DNA of 64,000 nt, taken from the NCBI RefSeq assembly GCF_030814415.1, contig NZ_JAUSVB010000008.1, positions 1 to 64,000 of the forward strand, written 5' to 3'. The position numbers were made by a program, and so were the translations under genes. This document shows positions 54,246 through 62,964 of the stretch, in pieces. This DNA is from Cellulomonas humilata (lineage in GTDB: Bacteria; Actinomycetota; Actinomycetes; Actinomycetales; Cellulomonadaceae). The notes below the pieces were generated by a model. It saw nothing but the letters and a program-made list of their open reading frames with translations, was not told where the DNA came from and ran no database searches. Position 1 is the stretch's first letter, and each line of letters opens with the position of its first letter.

Positions 54246-55791
54246 GTTGGTCCGGCTCGACGGGATGTGAGTCGACGACCGGATTCACCCCCTCTGCGGC
54301 GCTCAGGCCCCGGACCCGTTCGACAAAGGCGGCGTTCTGCTCGGGGGTGGCGACTACGTCCGCGTAGTGCTCGCCGGCATCCGCGAAGCCGTACGTGTCA
54401 GCACCCGGTGCGGATTCGCTCTCAACCTGGAGCGACCACTCGTGGTGGGCTTGGGCGATGTCGGCAAGCATCGCAGCCCGGGCGCGGGTCCCGGCATCCC
54501 GGTCGCCCTCTGCTTGCGCGGTGGTCGTGGAGGACGCGTCAGGTGGAGCGTGGTGTTGCGACCCATGCTCGTCAGTCACCTTGGGGACCCCGTCGTTCGT
54601 CCACTCCGTTACGTGCAGCAGGCGCCAACGGATCTCGGGGTGCAGGGCGTCGAGCTGGGCAGGCAGGTGCCGGCTCAACGTCGGATCGCCTCCACCTGTG
54701 CCGCCGACGCAGTACGCGATCTCCATCGGTACGTCGTCCTTGCAGTCGAGCCGCGCCGCGAGCCTCTTCCTGTTCGCGCGGGCCCAGATCCAGTAGTCCA
54801 GACCTTGGAGCACGAGGAGGTCGTCTGCGCCGAGTTTGGTCTCCACGAGCACCAGAGTCCCGAGCGCGTCCAGGCCGGCAAGGTCGACGAACCCCCGGCT
54901 CCGTGGCACCCTCGGGCGCTCGGGGTCGTCGGACGCCGAGCCTCTGGGCCGCCAGGCGGCCACCTCCCGCAGGACCGGCTGCTCCAGCCCAAGCGCGTCG
55001 GGACGGCGACGCAGCGCGGCCTGCAGCCAGTGCTCGTCGTGGCGGAGCGCGATACCGAATCTACGCTCGTGGCAGCCGGCCTCCACAGCTGCCGTGACCT
55101 CGCGAAGTTGCTCGTCAGTCATCCGGCCGGTGAGAACAAGAGGTGTTGGTGTGGGGTTGGGTGATGTCGGTCCGAAGTCGATGCCGGCGACGATCTGCAG
55201 ACCTTCCCGGGTCCGACGGATGACCAGGACTCGCTGCCCGCGGCACTGCCAGGCACGGAAACCCGAGCGGTGTGCCGGGTCCAAATCGAGATGCCGACCT
55301 GCCCAGCGCATCAGGTCCGCAACCCACGGGGTCCTGTCGCCCAGGTGAAGTTGGGGCTTCTCGACAGCCGTCACGAGCTCGGCGCTGTCGTCCCGACCGG
55401 GCCGGGCGAGTTCGGTGACCTGGTGTCCGAGTTCGCTGTCCTGGTGGCAAGGCTCGGCTCCCGGGTGGCAGTCGTGAGTCCAGACACGCACGGGAAGGTC
55501 GTCGCGCAGCCACGCCCACCGGTGCATGGTCGGCTCGTGCCAACCGGCCGCAAGGACAAGCCGCAGCTCCCGGCTGCCACGTTCGGCCAGTCCTATCGCC
55601 AGGGCGCGGTCGGCGTCGTCAGCCTCCTGCGCCCCGACAACCAAGGTCAGGCTCTTCTCGTTCTGGTACCAGACGAAGCGCAGCCCGCGCCCACCGCCGG
55701 GCGGCAAGCGGGTGCCGGCTCCCACCTTCTCCGCCAACGTGTCGGCTGGGCCGTCGGCGAAAGTCTTGCGGTCGTCCCTCACGGACATCAT
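54226..55791 (-). CDS. Hypothetical protein with PD-(D/E)XK-like core
   Basis: 521 aa from ATG 55791 (ATG 55788 next). Residues ~290-345 contain RGFVDLAGLDALGTLVLVETKLGADDLLVLQ, with Asp...Glu-x-Lys spacing of PD-(D/E)XK nucleases. N-terminal ~250 residues and the C-terminal ~120 are not recognised. Divergent from the MBL gene. A nuclease-related role is an inference. Confidence 0.65.
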   Translation of the reverse strand: MMSVRDDRKTFADGPADTLAEKVGAGTRLPPGGGRGLRFVWYQNEKSLTLVVGAQEADDADRALAIGLAERGSRELRLVLAAGWHEPTMHRWAWLRDDLPVRVWTHDCHPGAEPCHQDSELGHQVTELARPGRDDSAELVTAVEKPQLHLGDRTPWVADLMRWAGRHLDLDPAHRSGFRAWQCRGQRVLVIRRTREGLQIVAGIDFGPTSPNPTPTPLVLTGRMTDEQLREVTAAVEAGCHERRFGIALRHDEHWLQAALRRRPDALGLEQPVLREVAAWRPRGSASDDPERPRVPRSRGFVDLAGLDALGTLVLVETKLGADDLLVLQGLDYWIWARANRKRLAARLDCKDDVPMEIAYCVGGTGGGDPTLSRHLPAQLDALHPEIRWRLLHVTEWTNDGVPKVTDEHGSQHHAPPDASSTTTAQAEGDRDAGTRARAAMLADIAQAHHEWSLQVESESAPGADTYGFADAGEHYADVVATPEQNAAFVERVRGLSAAEGVNPVVDSHPVEPDQRDAGRP

Positions 55792-55949
55792 GGCCCCCCG
55801 GGGCTCAGGGCAACGATGTGCCTGCGGACGCACCCGCCGACGATGACGAAGCCGGAGTCGGCATGGTTCGAACGTAGACCGCAGCCCGCGCCCCCGCGAC
55901 CTTCGACGGTATCGGGCTGGTGTCAGTGCCAGGTGCCACCCTCCGCGAC

Positions 55950-57218
55950 ATGACGAATGAACTCAAGGTTCGGGTGCACCGGGGCACCCAGGAGATCGGC
56001 GGCTCGTGCATCGAGCTCCAGACCGGCGACGCACGCCTCGTGCTCGACGTCGGCCGACCGCTGTCGGCGCGGCGGGGCGACCAGGTCGACCTGCCGGACG
56101 TGCCTGGCCTCGCGTCTGGGGACGACCCGACCCTGCTCGGGGTCGTGATCTCCCACGGGCACCTCGACCACTACGGCCTGCTCGACCAGGTCAGCCCGAA
56201 CGTCCCCGTGATCGCAGGCGAGGCCGCCGCGGCGATCGTCGAGGCCGCACGATTCTTCTCACCTGGGCCGGCGCTGCGCCCGGCCATCCACCTCCGCGAC
56301 CGCGTACCGCTGCAGGTCGGACCGTTCACGATCACGCCCTACCTCGTCGACCACTCCGCGTTCGACGCCTACGCGGTCCAGGTCGACACCGGCGATCACC
56401 GCTTCTTCTACACCGGAGACCTGCGGGGCCACGGTCGAAAGGCAGCCCTGTTCGAGCAACTAATCGCCGAGCCGCCCGTCGACGTGGACATCCTGCTCAT
56501 GGAAGGAACCCACATCGGGGCGTCCGCCGCCGACGAGCCCACGCACGCGACCGGCTCGGAGTCGGACGTCGAGCGTGCAATGGCAACCACGATGCGGGGG
56601 ACCCCGGGTCTCGTGGTCGCGGCCGGATCGGCGCAGAACGTCGACCGACTGGTCACGTGCTATCGCGCGGCTCGACGTGCGGGACGCACCCTGCTCATCG
56701 ACCTCTACGGGGTCGCCGTCGCACGGGCCACCGGACGCGGCACGATCCCGCAGCCGGGGTTCCCCGGGCTGGGTGTCTGGGTCCCGAGACGTCAGAAAGT
56801 TCGCGTCATGCAGTCGGGGGAGTTCCACAGGACCAGGGAAGTCCGCGGGCTGCGGGTGTTTCCCGAGCAGATCGCCGCACACCCCGAGCGCTACGCGATC
56901 TACACCGCGTCCTCGTCGATCGCTGAACTCGTCACGGCAGGTGCGCTGGACGACTCAGGAACAGTGATCTGGTCGATGTGGTCCGGGTACCTAAAGGAAC
57001 CCTCCGGCCAGCGCCTTCGCTCCATGTGCGCGACGAACGGAGTCGCGTTCGAGGAGCACCACACCTCCGGTCATGCCACCGTCACCGACCTGCAGCGACT
57101 CGCCGACGCGTTCCACGCCCGCGCGCTCGTGCCGATCCACACGGAAGGCGGCTTCAGGTATGGCGGGATCTTCGCCAACGCCGAGGCACACGTCGACGGT
57201 GACTGGTGGGCAGCTTGA
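55950..57218 (+). CDS. MBL-fold RNase-J-like hydrolase
   Basis: 422 aa from ATG 55950 (GTG 55920 in frame; no strong ribosome site at either). Metallo-beta-lactamase motifs: VVISHGHLDHYG (HxHxDH), LVDHSAF, FYTGDLRGHGR and the beta-CASP region with SMWSGYL and HTSGHATVTDL, HTEGGF. The architecture is that of RNase J/CPSF-type nucleases, though shorter than RNase J (~550 aa). Could process RNA or nucleotide ligands for the operon downstream; this is inference from position. Confidence 0.82.
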   Translation: MTNELKVRVHRGTQEIGGSCIELQTGDARLVLDVGRPLSARRGDQVDLPDVPGLASGDDPTLLGVVISHGHLDHYGLLDQVSPNVPVIAGEAAAAIVEAARFFSPGPALRPAIHLRDRVPLQVGPFTITPYLVDHSAFDAYAVQVDTGDHRFFYTGDLRGHGRKAALFEQLIAEPPVDVDILLMEGTHIGASAADEPTHATGSESDVERAMATTMRGTPGLVVAAGSAQNVDRLVTCYRAARRAGRTLLIDLYGVAVARATGRGTIPQPGFPGLGVWVPRRQKVRVMQSGEFHRTREVRGLRVFPEQIAAHPERYAIYTASSSIAELVTAGALDDSGTVIWSMWSGYLKEPSGQRLRSMCATNGVAFEEHHTSGHATVTDLQRLADAFHARALVPIHTEGGFRYGGIFANAEAHVDGDWWAA

Positions 57219-57336
57219 CGAGCCATCTCGGATCCCTGAGAGGCGTTGCCGAGCGGCGCGGCCGCTCCTGAGACCTCATGAAGCAGGCCCGCGCGACCGA
57301 TCCTTAGTAGGAGACACGATCAGTCAGGAGACTTCA

Positions 57337-57876
57337 ATGGCGCAGGATCGCGACGAGATGAGCGCGGCGGCGGCGTCGGACGAGCATCCGCTCTTCCACT
57401 CGGCGACCGGTACCCGGCTACACCTGCAGTTCTGCCCGCACTTCTTCGACACCGACCACGACGGCATCTTCGAGGCCGCCGCCGACGATGCGCGGCCAGT
57501 GTGTGCGTGGTCGGCGGACGAGATCGCAGGCGTCGGCCAGCGTCGATTCGACACCTTCGACGATGCGCTCAGGGCCTACCGGGCGCCCATCGAGAACCGG
57601 GAGCGGATGCACGAAGTCGCAGGTTCGTTCACCTACGACAAGATCTGGATGCCCCGCTCCGGCTCGTACATCGGGATTGCCGTCGAGGGCACGAAGGCAC
57701 TCGCGTACTTCGGCATGACCTACCTCTGGACTGCGGACCTCGGCACGGAAACGCTCAAGGGTTACATCGCAGGCACTGGCACGGGTGACCGGTCCCCGCG
57801 AGAGTTCGACCCCGAATCGTGCCCGACCTGTCATCTGACATTGCCGGCAATAAAGGTCTGCGACGAATGCGGCTGA
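57337..57876 (+). CDS. Hypothetical protein with C-terminal zinc ribbon
   Basis: 179 aa from ATG 57337 (CAGGAG 8 nt upstream). N-terminal motif LQFCPHFFDTDHDGIFEA, centre with DKIWMPRSGSYIGIAVEG, and a C-terminal CPTCHLTLPAIKVCDECG zinc ribbon. No family recognised. It precedes the vWA operon and may belong to the same system. Confidence 0.7.
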   Translation: MAQDRDEMSAAAASDEHPLFHSATGTRLHLQFCPHFFDTDHDGIFEAAADDARPVCAWSADEIAGVGQRRFDTFDDALRAYRAPIENRERMHEVAGSFTYDKIWMPRSGSYIGIAVEGTKALAYFGMTYLWTADLGTETLKGYIAGTGTGDRSPREFDPESCPTCHLTLPAIKVCDECG

Positions 57877-57953
57877 GGCGCAGATCGCATCAAGGACGCC
57901 GCACGTCGGTTGCCTCGAATCCAACGCAAATCGGGCTTTGATCCGGGTCTGTT

Positions 57954-57981
57954 TTGACAGAACTGCTCGAGTAGATACTCT
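57954..57981 (+). promoter_or_regulatory. Predicted promoter of the vWA operon
   Basis: TTGACA (57954-57959), 16 bp, TACTCT (57976-57981), 63 bp before the vWA ATG. A perfect -35 with a fair -10; typical of a sigma-70 promoter in actinobacteria. Confidence 0.5.
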
Positions 57982-58044
57982 GACCGGTTACCCAGTGGAC
58001 ACCAACCGGCGCAACGTGCGTCAGGCTCTTATGAGGAGAAGCTC

Positions 58045-58761
58045 ATGGCATTGGCATTCGACCCCTCCAAGTTCACTGTGGCGAAGGCCAAGCCCCTGCC
58101 AGTCATCCTGCTGCTCGACGTGAGCCTGAGCATGAGTGGAGGCAAGATCGACAGCCTCAACACGGCTGTCGCCGAGATGCTCGCCTCGTTCCAGGGCAGC
58201 GAGGGCAGCGAGACCGAGATCGACGTCGCCGTGATCACCTTCGGAGGAACAGTCGAACTGGCGCAGCCGCTCGCGAGCGCAAGGACGATCCAGTGGACCG
58301 GTCTGTCCACCAGCGGGAACACCCCCATGGGCACCGCGCTACGGATGGCCAAGGCGATGATCGAGGACAAGGCAGTGGTGCCCTCCCGCGCCTACCGACC
58401 GACGGTGGTCCTGGTCTCGGACGGCCAGCCGACGGACGACTGGCAGCAGCCGCTCGACGACTTCGTGAGCAACGGCCGGTCGTCCAAGTGCGACCGGATG
58501 GCGCTCGCCATCGGAGGTGACGCGAACGCCGAGGTGCTCGAGAAGTTCATCGCCGGGACCGACTACCCGCTCTTCTTCGCCAAGGACGCCGCCGGGCTGC
58601 AGAAGTACTTCCAGTTCGTCACCATGTCGGTGACCGTGCGGACCAAGTCGCAGGACGCCAACGTCATCCCAGGCACCGCCGCAGTTGGGATTGAAGCGCC
58701 GACCATCGACAGCCGTGTCGAGACACCAGCGAGCACTGACGACGATCAGGGCTACTGGTAG
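58045..58761 (+). CDS. vWA-domain protein, TerY-like
   Basis: 238 aa from ATG 58045 with GAGGAG upstream. The MIDAS site is complete: LLDVSLSMSGGKID, TPMGTALRMAK and VSDGQPTDDW. The fold is that of TerY-like proteins, which use a vWA domain as a metal-dependent adhesion module in Ter/TerY-P stress systems. A short Thr/Asp tail follows. First gene of the operon: CARF-nuclease starts 21 nt after its stop. Confidence 0.88.
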   Translation: MALAFDPSKFTVAKAKPLPVILLLDVSLSMSGGKIDSLNTAVAEMLASFQGSEGSETEIDVAVITFGGTVELAQPLASARTIQWTGLSTSGNTPMGTALRMAKAMIEDKAVVPSRAYRPTVVLVSDGQPTDDWQQPLDDFVSNGRSSKCDRMALAIGGDANAEVLEKFIAGTDYPLFFAKDAAGLQKYFQFVTMSVTVRTKSQDANVIPGTAAVGIEAPTIDSRVETPASTDDDQGYW

Positions 58762-58782
58762 ACCGCGACTGGACGCCTAGCG

Positions 58783-60537
58783 ATGAGAGAGCTGCTACTC
58801 ACCTGGTACGGAATTACCGATCTCCGGGCATCTCTGGGCTTCGACGCCGGGGAGGGGCCGATCGTGGGGGCGCTGAAGTCCCACCTATACACGGGCGTCG
58901 TCGTTCTCGGGTACGTCAAGCGCGCCGACGGTACGTCCGACCCGACTGCAGAACGGGACACCTTCGCCCTAGAGCTACAGGCAGCCCGGGACAGCATCGA
59001 GGCGGGAGACCGAGGTGCCGCGAGCCGCTTCGTGACCCAGTTCGCGAACAGCCAGGCGGCCCACATGCACTTCGAGACCTGGCTGCGCGCCCGGGTCGAC
59101 GGGCTGTCCCCCGGGACCGAAGTTACGTTGACAGGCCACGTCCTGAACGGGTTGAACGACACCGAAGGCATCTACGCGGGCGCCGTTCAGGCCCTCGATG
59201 CCGTCGCTCAGCACCCCGAGCCGACGCAGGTGTCGCTGTACCTGAGCCCAGGCACACCGGCAATGGCTTTCACCTGGGCGTTCGCCGCGCTCGCCCACCC
59301 CGGCGTCAGGAAGCGGCTGATCGCCTCCTCCGACCCGACCAGGCCACCCGAGCTGGTACGGCTGCCAGCCGAGTGGATGGAACGGTTCGGTCGACCGGCG
59401 CGGCCCAATTCCGAGAACGGCGCCGGATTCGACGCCGTCTTCCACCTCTTCGGCGAGCAACGGATGCCAGCCCTGCTCGGTGTCCGGCAGTTCGAAGCGG
59501 CACACCACATCTTCGTGAGCTCCGAACAGTTCCCCGCCACCGTGATGCGTCAGTTCACCGGGGGTGCCGCGACCAGCGACGTACACATCGACCCGTACGA
59601 CCCCGCGGACGTAAGGGACCGGATCCTCGCTCATGCCGCGGACCTCGGACCCGGGAAGCACCTCGGCTTCAACCTGACCGGCGGCACCAAACTGATGTAC
59701 GCAGGCGCTCTCGCCGCTGCGCGCGCACTAGGGGCCACCCCGTTCTACTTCGACAGCCGCAACCGTCGCGTGGTGTTCCTCGACGGCTTCGACAGCCAGC
59801 CCATCAAGCCGATCGACTCGGTTCAGACCTTCTTCGACCTCAATGGCGACGGTCTGAGCATCTCCCGCAAGGGCGGCCCTCCAAACCCGAGTTCCGATCG
59901 AGCGGCTCTGACCGAGGCTCTGTGGAAGCAGCGCTCCGCTCTGGCGACCATGGGCTTTTACAAGCGGATCTCGGCATACAACGACGACTCCAGGCCGTTC
60001 AAGGACGCTTCCGGCGGGTTCACCTTCGAACTCAAGGACGACAGGACCGCGACCGTCTCTGGAAACGGCCTGGACCTGGCAATCCCCAACTGGCCGAGGT
60101 TCGCCGCGTACCTCTCCGGCGGCTGGTTCGAGGAGTACGTGTACGCCCAGCTCAAGCCATACGCCGACAACAGGGCCGTCCAGGACCTCCGAATCAACCT
60201 CGAACTCGCCATAGCCAGTCCGGCCGGCAACTACGCGCACCGGGGTGCGTTCAACGAACTCGACGTGGTCTTCACCGACGGCTACTCCCTCTACATCGTC
60301 GAGTGCAAGGCAGGAATGGTGAATCAGGAACAGGTTATGAAGCTCCAGAACCTGGTCCGTTACTACGGCGGCGTAGACGGGCGAGGCATCGTCGCGGCCC
60401 ACGTCCCTCCGTCGGCCATCCAGGTCAGGCGCAAGATCGAGGACGCGCACATCGTGCTGTGCTCGGGTAGCACCCTGGTCGACCAGCTCAAGGAGTTCGT
60501 GGACGGCATCGCCGCACGTACGGCGGTCGGCGAGTGA
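58783..60537 (+). CDS. Tandem CARF (RtcR-like + Card1-like) nuclease
   Basis: 584 aa from ATG 58783. Domain 1 (~1-205) matches the RtcR-type CARF: LLTWYGITDLRASLG, GPIVGAL, GLNDTEGIYAGAVQAL, LSPGTPAMAFTWAFAA and LVRLPAEW. Domain 2 (~215-350) is Card1/Can2-like: NLTGGTKLMYAGALAAARALGA, FYFDSRNRRVVF. The C-terminal domain (~440-530) is a PD-(D/E)XK nuclease: WFEEYVYAQL, FNELDVVFTDG, YIVECKAG. CARF domains bind cyclic or 2',3'-cyclic nucleotide signals and switch on the nuclease. The vWA gene after it starts within its stop codon (GTGA). Confidence 0.85.
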   Translation: MRELLLTWYGITDLRASLGFDAGEGPIVGALKSHLYTGVVVLGYVKRADGTSDPTAERDTFALELQAARDSIEAGDRGAASRFVTQFANSQAAHMHFETWLRARVDGLSPGTEVTLTGHVLNGLNDTEGIYAGAVQALDAVAQHPEPTQVSLYLSPGTPAMAFTWAFAALAHPGVRKRLIASSDPTRPPELVRLPAEWMERFGRPARPNSENGAGFDAVFHLFGEQRMPALLGVRQFEAAHHIFVSSEQFPATVMRQFTGGAATSDVHIDPYDPADVRDRILAHAADLGPGKHLGFNLTGGTKLMYAGALAAARALGATPFYFDSRNRRVVFLDGFDSQPIKPIDSVQTFFDLNGDGLSISRKGGPPNPSSDRAALTEALWKQRSALATMGFYKRISAYNDDSRPFKDASGGFTFELKDDRTATVSGNGLDLAIPNWPRFAAYLSGGWFEEYVYAQLKPYADNRAVQDLRINLELAIASPAGNYAHRGAFNELDVVFTDGYSLYIVECKAGMVNQEQVMKLQNLVRYYGGVDGRGIVAAHVPPSAIQVRRKIEDAHIVLCSGSTLVDQLKEFVDGIAARTAVGE

Positions 60538-61001
60538 CGCTCCACATCGTGTGCGACACGTCGGGAAGCATGAGCGAGAACGCCAAGCCGTTCGTCACGC
60601 GGACCAGCGTGCTCACAGTCGCGCAGTACGTGCGACTGGGGTACGCCAGCACGTCGGTCAGGCTGCACCGCTGGGCGGACGACCTCCAGGAAGAGGGCGA
60701 CTGGACAGTCGACGACGAATTCCCAGCGGCGTTCCACCAGTGCGTGGGACGCACCTCCGCGCAGGCACTGGTAGGACTCGAGCTGACCGACGACGACCAG
60801 ATGCTGCTGCTCACCGACGGGTTTTGGGCACCCAAAGAGGCGAAGGAGATCTCCGCATGGAAGCGGGCACTGCCCGACGGTTGCCTGCGGGTGATCAAGG
60901 TGGGCTCGGACGCTCACCCGCAGCTGACCGGAGCGGACGTGTTCGCACCGGACGAAATCCTCGCCGCGCTCAACGGCTGGCTGCCGGAACCCGGGCGATG
61001 A
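60534..61001 (+). CDS. Second vWA-domain protein
   Basis: 155 aa from GTG 60534 (GTGA overlap). MIDAS: HIVCDTSGSMSENAK, TSAQALVGL and LLTDGFWAP. Shorter than the first vWA protein and almost pure domain. In TerY-P triads one vWA protein goes with phosphatase and kinase; here two are present, one before and one after the CARF nuclease. Coupled to the phosphatase by ATGA. Confidence 0.85.
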   Translation: MTLHIVCDTSGSMSENAKPFVTRTSVLTVAQYVRLGYASTSVRLHRWADDLQEEGDWTVDDEFPAAFHQCVGRTSAQALVGLELTDDDQMLLLTDGFWAPKEAKEISAWKRALPDGCLRVIKVGSDAHPQLTGADVFAPDEILAALNGWLPEPGR

Positions 61002-61714
61002 CCGGTTGGCGGGCCTTCGGCGCGAGCGTGCGCGGACCGGGGCACGTCGCTTCCGGGCTGCCCAACCAGGACGCTTGGGGCTGGACACGGCGCTCCTGGG
61101 GCGACGTCGTCGTCGTCTCCGACGGCGTCGGGTCCAAGTCAAAGGCCGAGTACGGCGCACGCGCCGCCTGCCGGGCGGTCCCGCGGGCGGTGCAGCACGG
61201 ACACGAGGCCAGCAAGGCATCCCTCGCTGAGATCAAGGCGCGCTGGCTAGACAACGTCGCTCCCTTCGAACCGCGGGACTGTGCCGCCACCTGCCTCTAC
61301 GTTGTGCGTCCGACGTCAGGCTCGATCACAGTCGGAGTATTGGGCGACGGACTGGTCGCGGTGACGAAAACCGACGGCGGAATCGAGTACGTCGAACACA
61401 GCAAGACCGGCAGTTTTGCCAACATCACGTCAGCGCTCTCGGACTCGACAGCCGAAGGCGACTGGCGAGTCGTGGAGTTCGAGCAAGACCAAGTGGAGTC
61501 GGTCACGCTGTGCACAGACGGCATCGCGGACGACTTGGAGATGGAGATGCGCTCGGCGTTCTTCCACAGCTGGATCGAACACACCTCCGCGATCGCGGAC
61601 GTTACCGCCGGACGGCACCTCCGCACCTCCCTGCAACAGTGGCCAGTTCCTCGGCACACCGACGACAAGACGATGGCGTGTCTACGACGAGCCGACCCAG
61701 GAGCCTCGTCATGA
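60998..61714 (+). CDS. PP2C-type protein phosphatase
   Basis: 238 aa from ATG 60998. PP2C motifs: NQDAWGWTRR, VVVSDGVGSK, VTLCTDGIADDLE and HTDDKTMA, supplying the metal-binding aspartates. Second member of the TerY-P triad; it probably removes phosphates placed by the kinase encoded next (ATGA overlap). Confidence 0.88.
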   Translation: MTGWRAFGASVRGPGHVASGLPNQDAWGWTRRSWGDVVVVSDGVGSKSKAEYGARAACRAVPRAVQHGHEASKASLAEIKARWLDNVAPFEPRDCAATCLYVVRPTSGSITVGVLGDGLVAVTKTDGGIEYVEHSKTGSFANITSALSDSTAEGDWRVVEFEQDQVESVTLCTDGIADDLEMEMRSAFFHSWIEHTSAIADVTAGRHLRTSLQQWPVPRHTDDKTMACLRRADPGASS

Positions 61715-62964
61715 GACCCAACACGCCCAGCCAGTACGTGATCGACGAGCACGGCAACCGCCACGGCCGCCACGACGAAGTGGCACGCGCCGGGCAAGGA
61801 GTCGTGTATCGGACGGCCGACCCCGGTCTGGCAATCAAGCAGCCCCTGAAACCCGGCACCGACCAACTCGACGACTCCAAAGACTTCGCTGCGCTGTTCC
61901 GGCGCATCCGATCACTACCGATCCCATCGCGGATCCCGATGTCGCTGCCGCTGGCGATCCTGCGCGACCAACCCGGGTACGTGATGCGGCTGCTGGGCTC
62001 GATGGAACCGTTTGACGTTCTCGATTGCCAGGACTTCGAGTCCTACATCGCGACTGGGTCGACCAAACGGCGCTTCTATGCGCTCTACCGGTGCGCTGCG
62101 ATGCTGGCCCGGCTGCATGCGGCCGGCATCGTCTATGTCGATCTCTCCACCAACAATGTCCTCCTCGGACCAGGGGAGATGCCTGAGGTGTGGCTGATCG
62201 ACACCGACAACCTCCGGGTCGAAGCGGACAACGGACCAACCGTGTTCACCCCGCACCTCGGCGCGCCCGAGGTGGTGCAGCGAACCGACAGCGCCCGTCC
62301 TCGCACGGACGCATGGGCCTTCGCGGTGCTTGCATTCAAGCTTTTGACAATGGGACACCCATTCCTCGGCAAGAGAGTGCTCGGTGCCCAGGACGAGGAC
62401 GCCGGGTGGGACGCGGACCCGGTGGAGGACGGAGTCCCGTCCGACCGGGACGAGCAGGCGTACGCCGGATTGCTCCCGTGGATTCTGGACCAGGACGACG
62501 ACTCGAACGCGGCAGACACCGGGCTTCCCGCTGAACTCGTCACCACCCCGCGCCTGCTCGCCCTCTTCCAAGAGACCTTCGGACCCGGTCGCACAAACCC
62601 GCACCGCCGACCAGCCGCATCCTTGTGGGCATGGGAGCTAGCCCGGGCCTTCGACACCTCGCTGACCTGCACCAACTGTCGGATGTCGTTCCTGTCCGAC
62701 CAGCACGACAAATGCCCGTACTGCGAGGCACCCGCACCCCGACACGTCGTTGCCCGCGGTCCGTTCGGCGACAAGGTCTACCAGGGCGGGAAGGAGTCCA
62801 TCGCAGTCCCCGCCCGCATCCTCGAGCCGTTCTCGCCGGACAGCGGGGACGACATTCGCTATCAGGTCGAGATTGACTTCGAGGCGGGCACAGCCCGACC
62901 CGTGCGTGGCACGGCAGACCTCCCGCCAGAGCTGGGCTTCGAGTTCCGAGGAAGTGGACGATGA
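61711..62964 (+). CDS. Ser/Thr kinase-like protein with C-terminal zinc ribbon
   Basis: 417 aa from ATG 61711. Kinase marks: RAGQGVVYRT, LAIKQPL (Lys), AGIVYVDLSTNNVLL (HRD replaced by YVD), VWLIDTDNLRV (DFG replaced by DTD) and GAPEVV. At ~330-350 a zinc ribbon CTNC...CPYC follows, then a beta-rich tail. This is the kinase of TerY-P triads, which also carries a zinc ribbon. The altered HRD and DFG raise the question of whether it is a true kinase or a pseudokinase. Confidence 0.85.
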   Translation: MRPNTPSQYVIDEHGNRHGRHDEVARAGQGVVYRTADPGLAIKQPLKPGTDQLDDSKDFAALFRRIRSLPIPSRIPMSLPLAILRDQPGYVMRLLGSMEPFDVLDCQDFESYIATGSTKRRFYALYRCAAMLARLHAAGIVYVDLSTNNVLLGPGEMPEVWLIDTDNLRVEADNGPTVFTPHLGAPEVVQRTDSARPRTDAWAFAVLAFKLLTMGHPFLGKRVLGAQDEDAGWDADPVEDGVPSDRDEQAYAGLLPWILDQDDDSNAADTGLPAELVTTPRLLALFQETFGPGRTNPHRRPAASLWAWELARAFDTSLTCTNCRMSFLSDQHDKCPYCEAPAPRHVVARGPFGDKVYQGGKESIAVPARILEPFSPDSGDDIRYQVEIDFEAGTARPVRGTADLPPELGFEFRGSGR

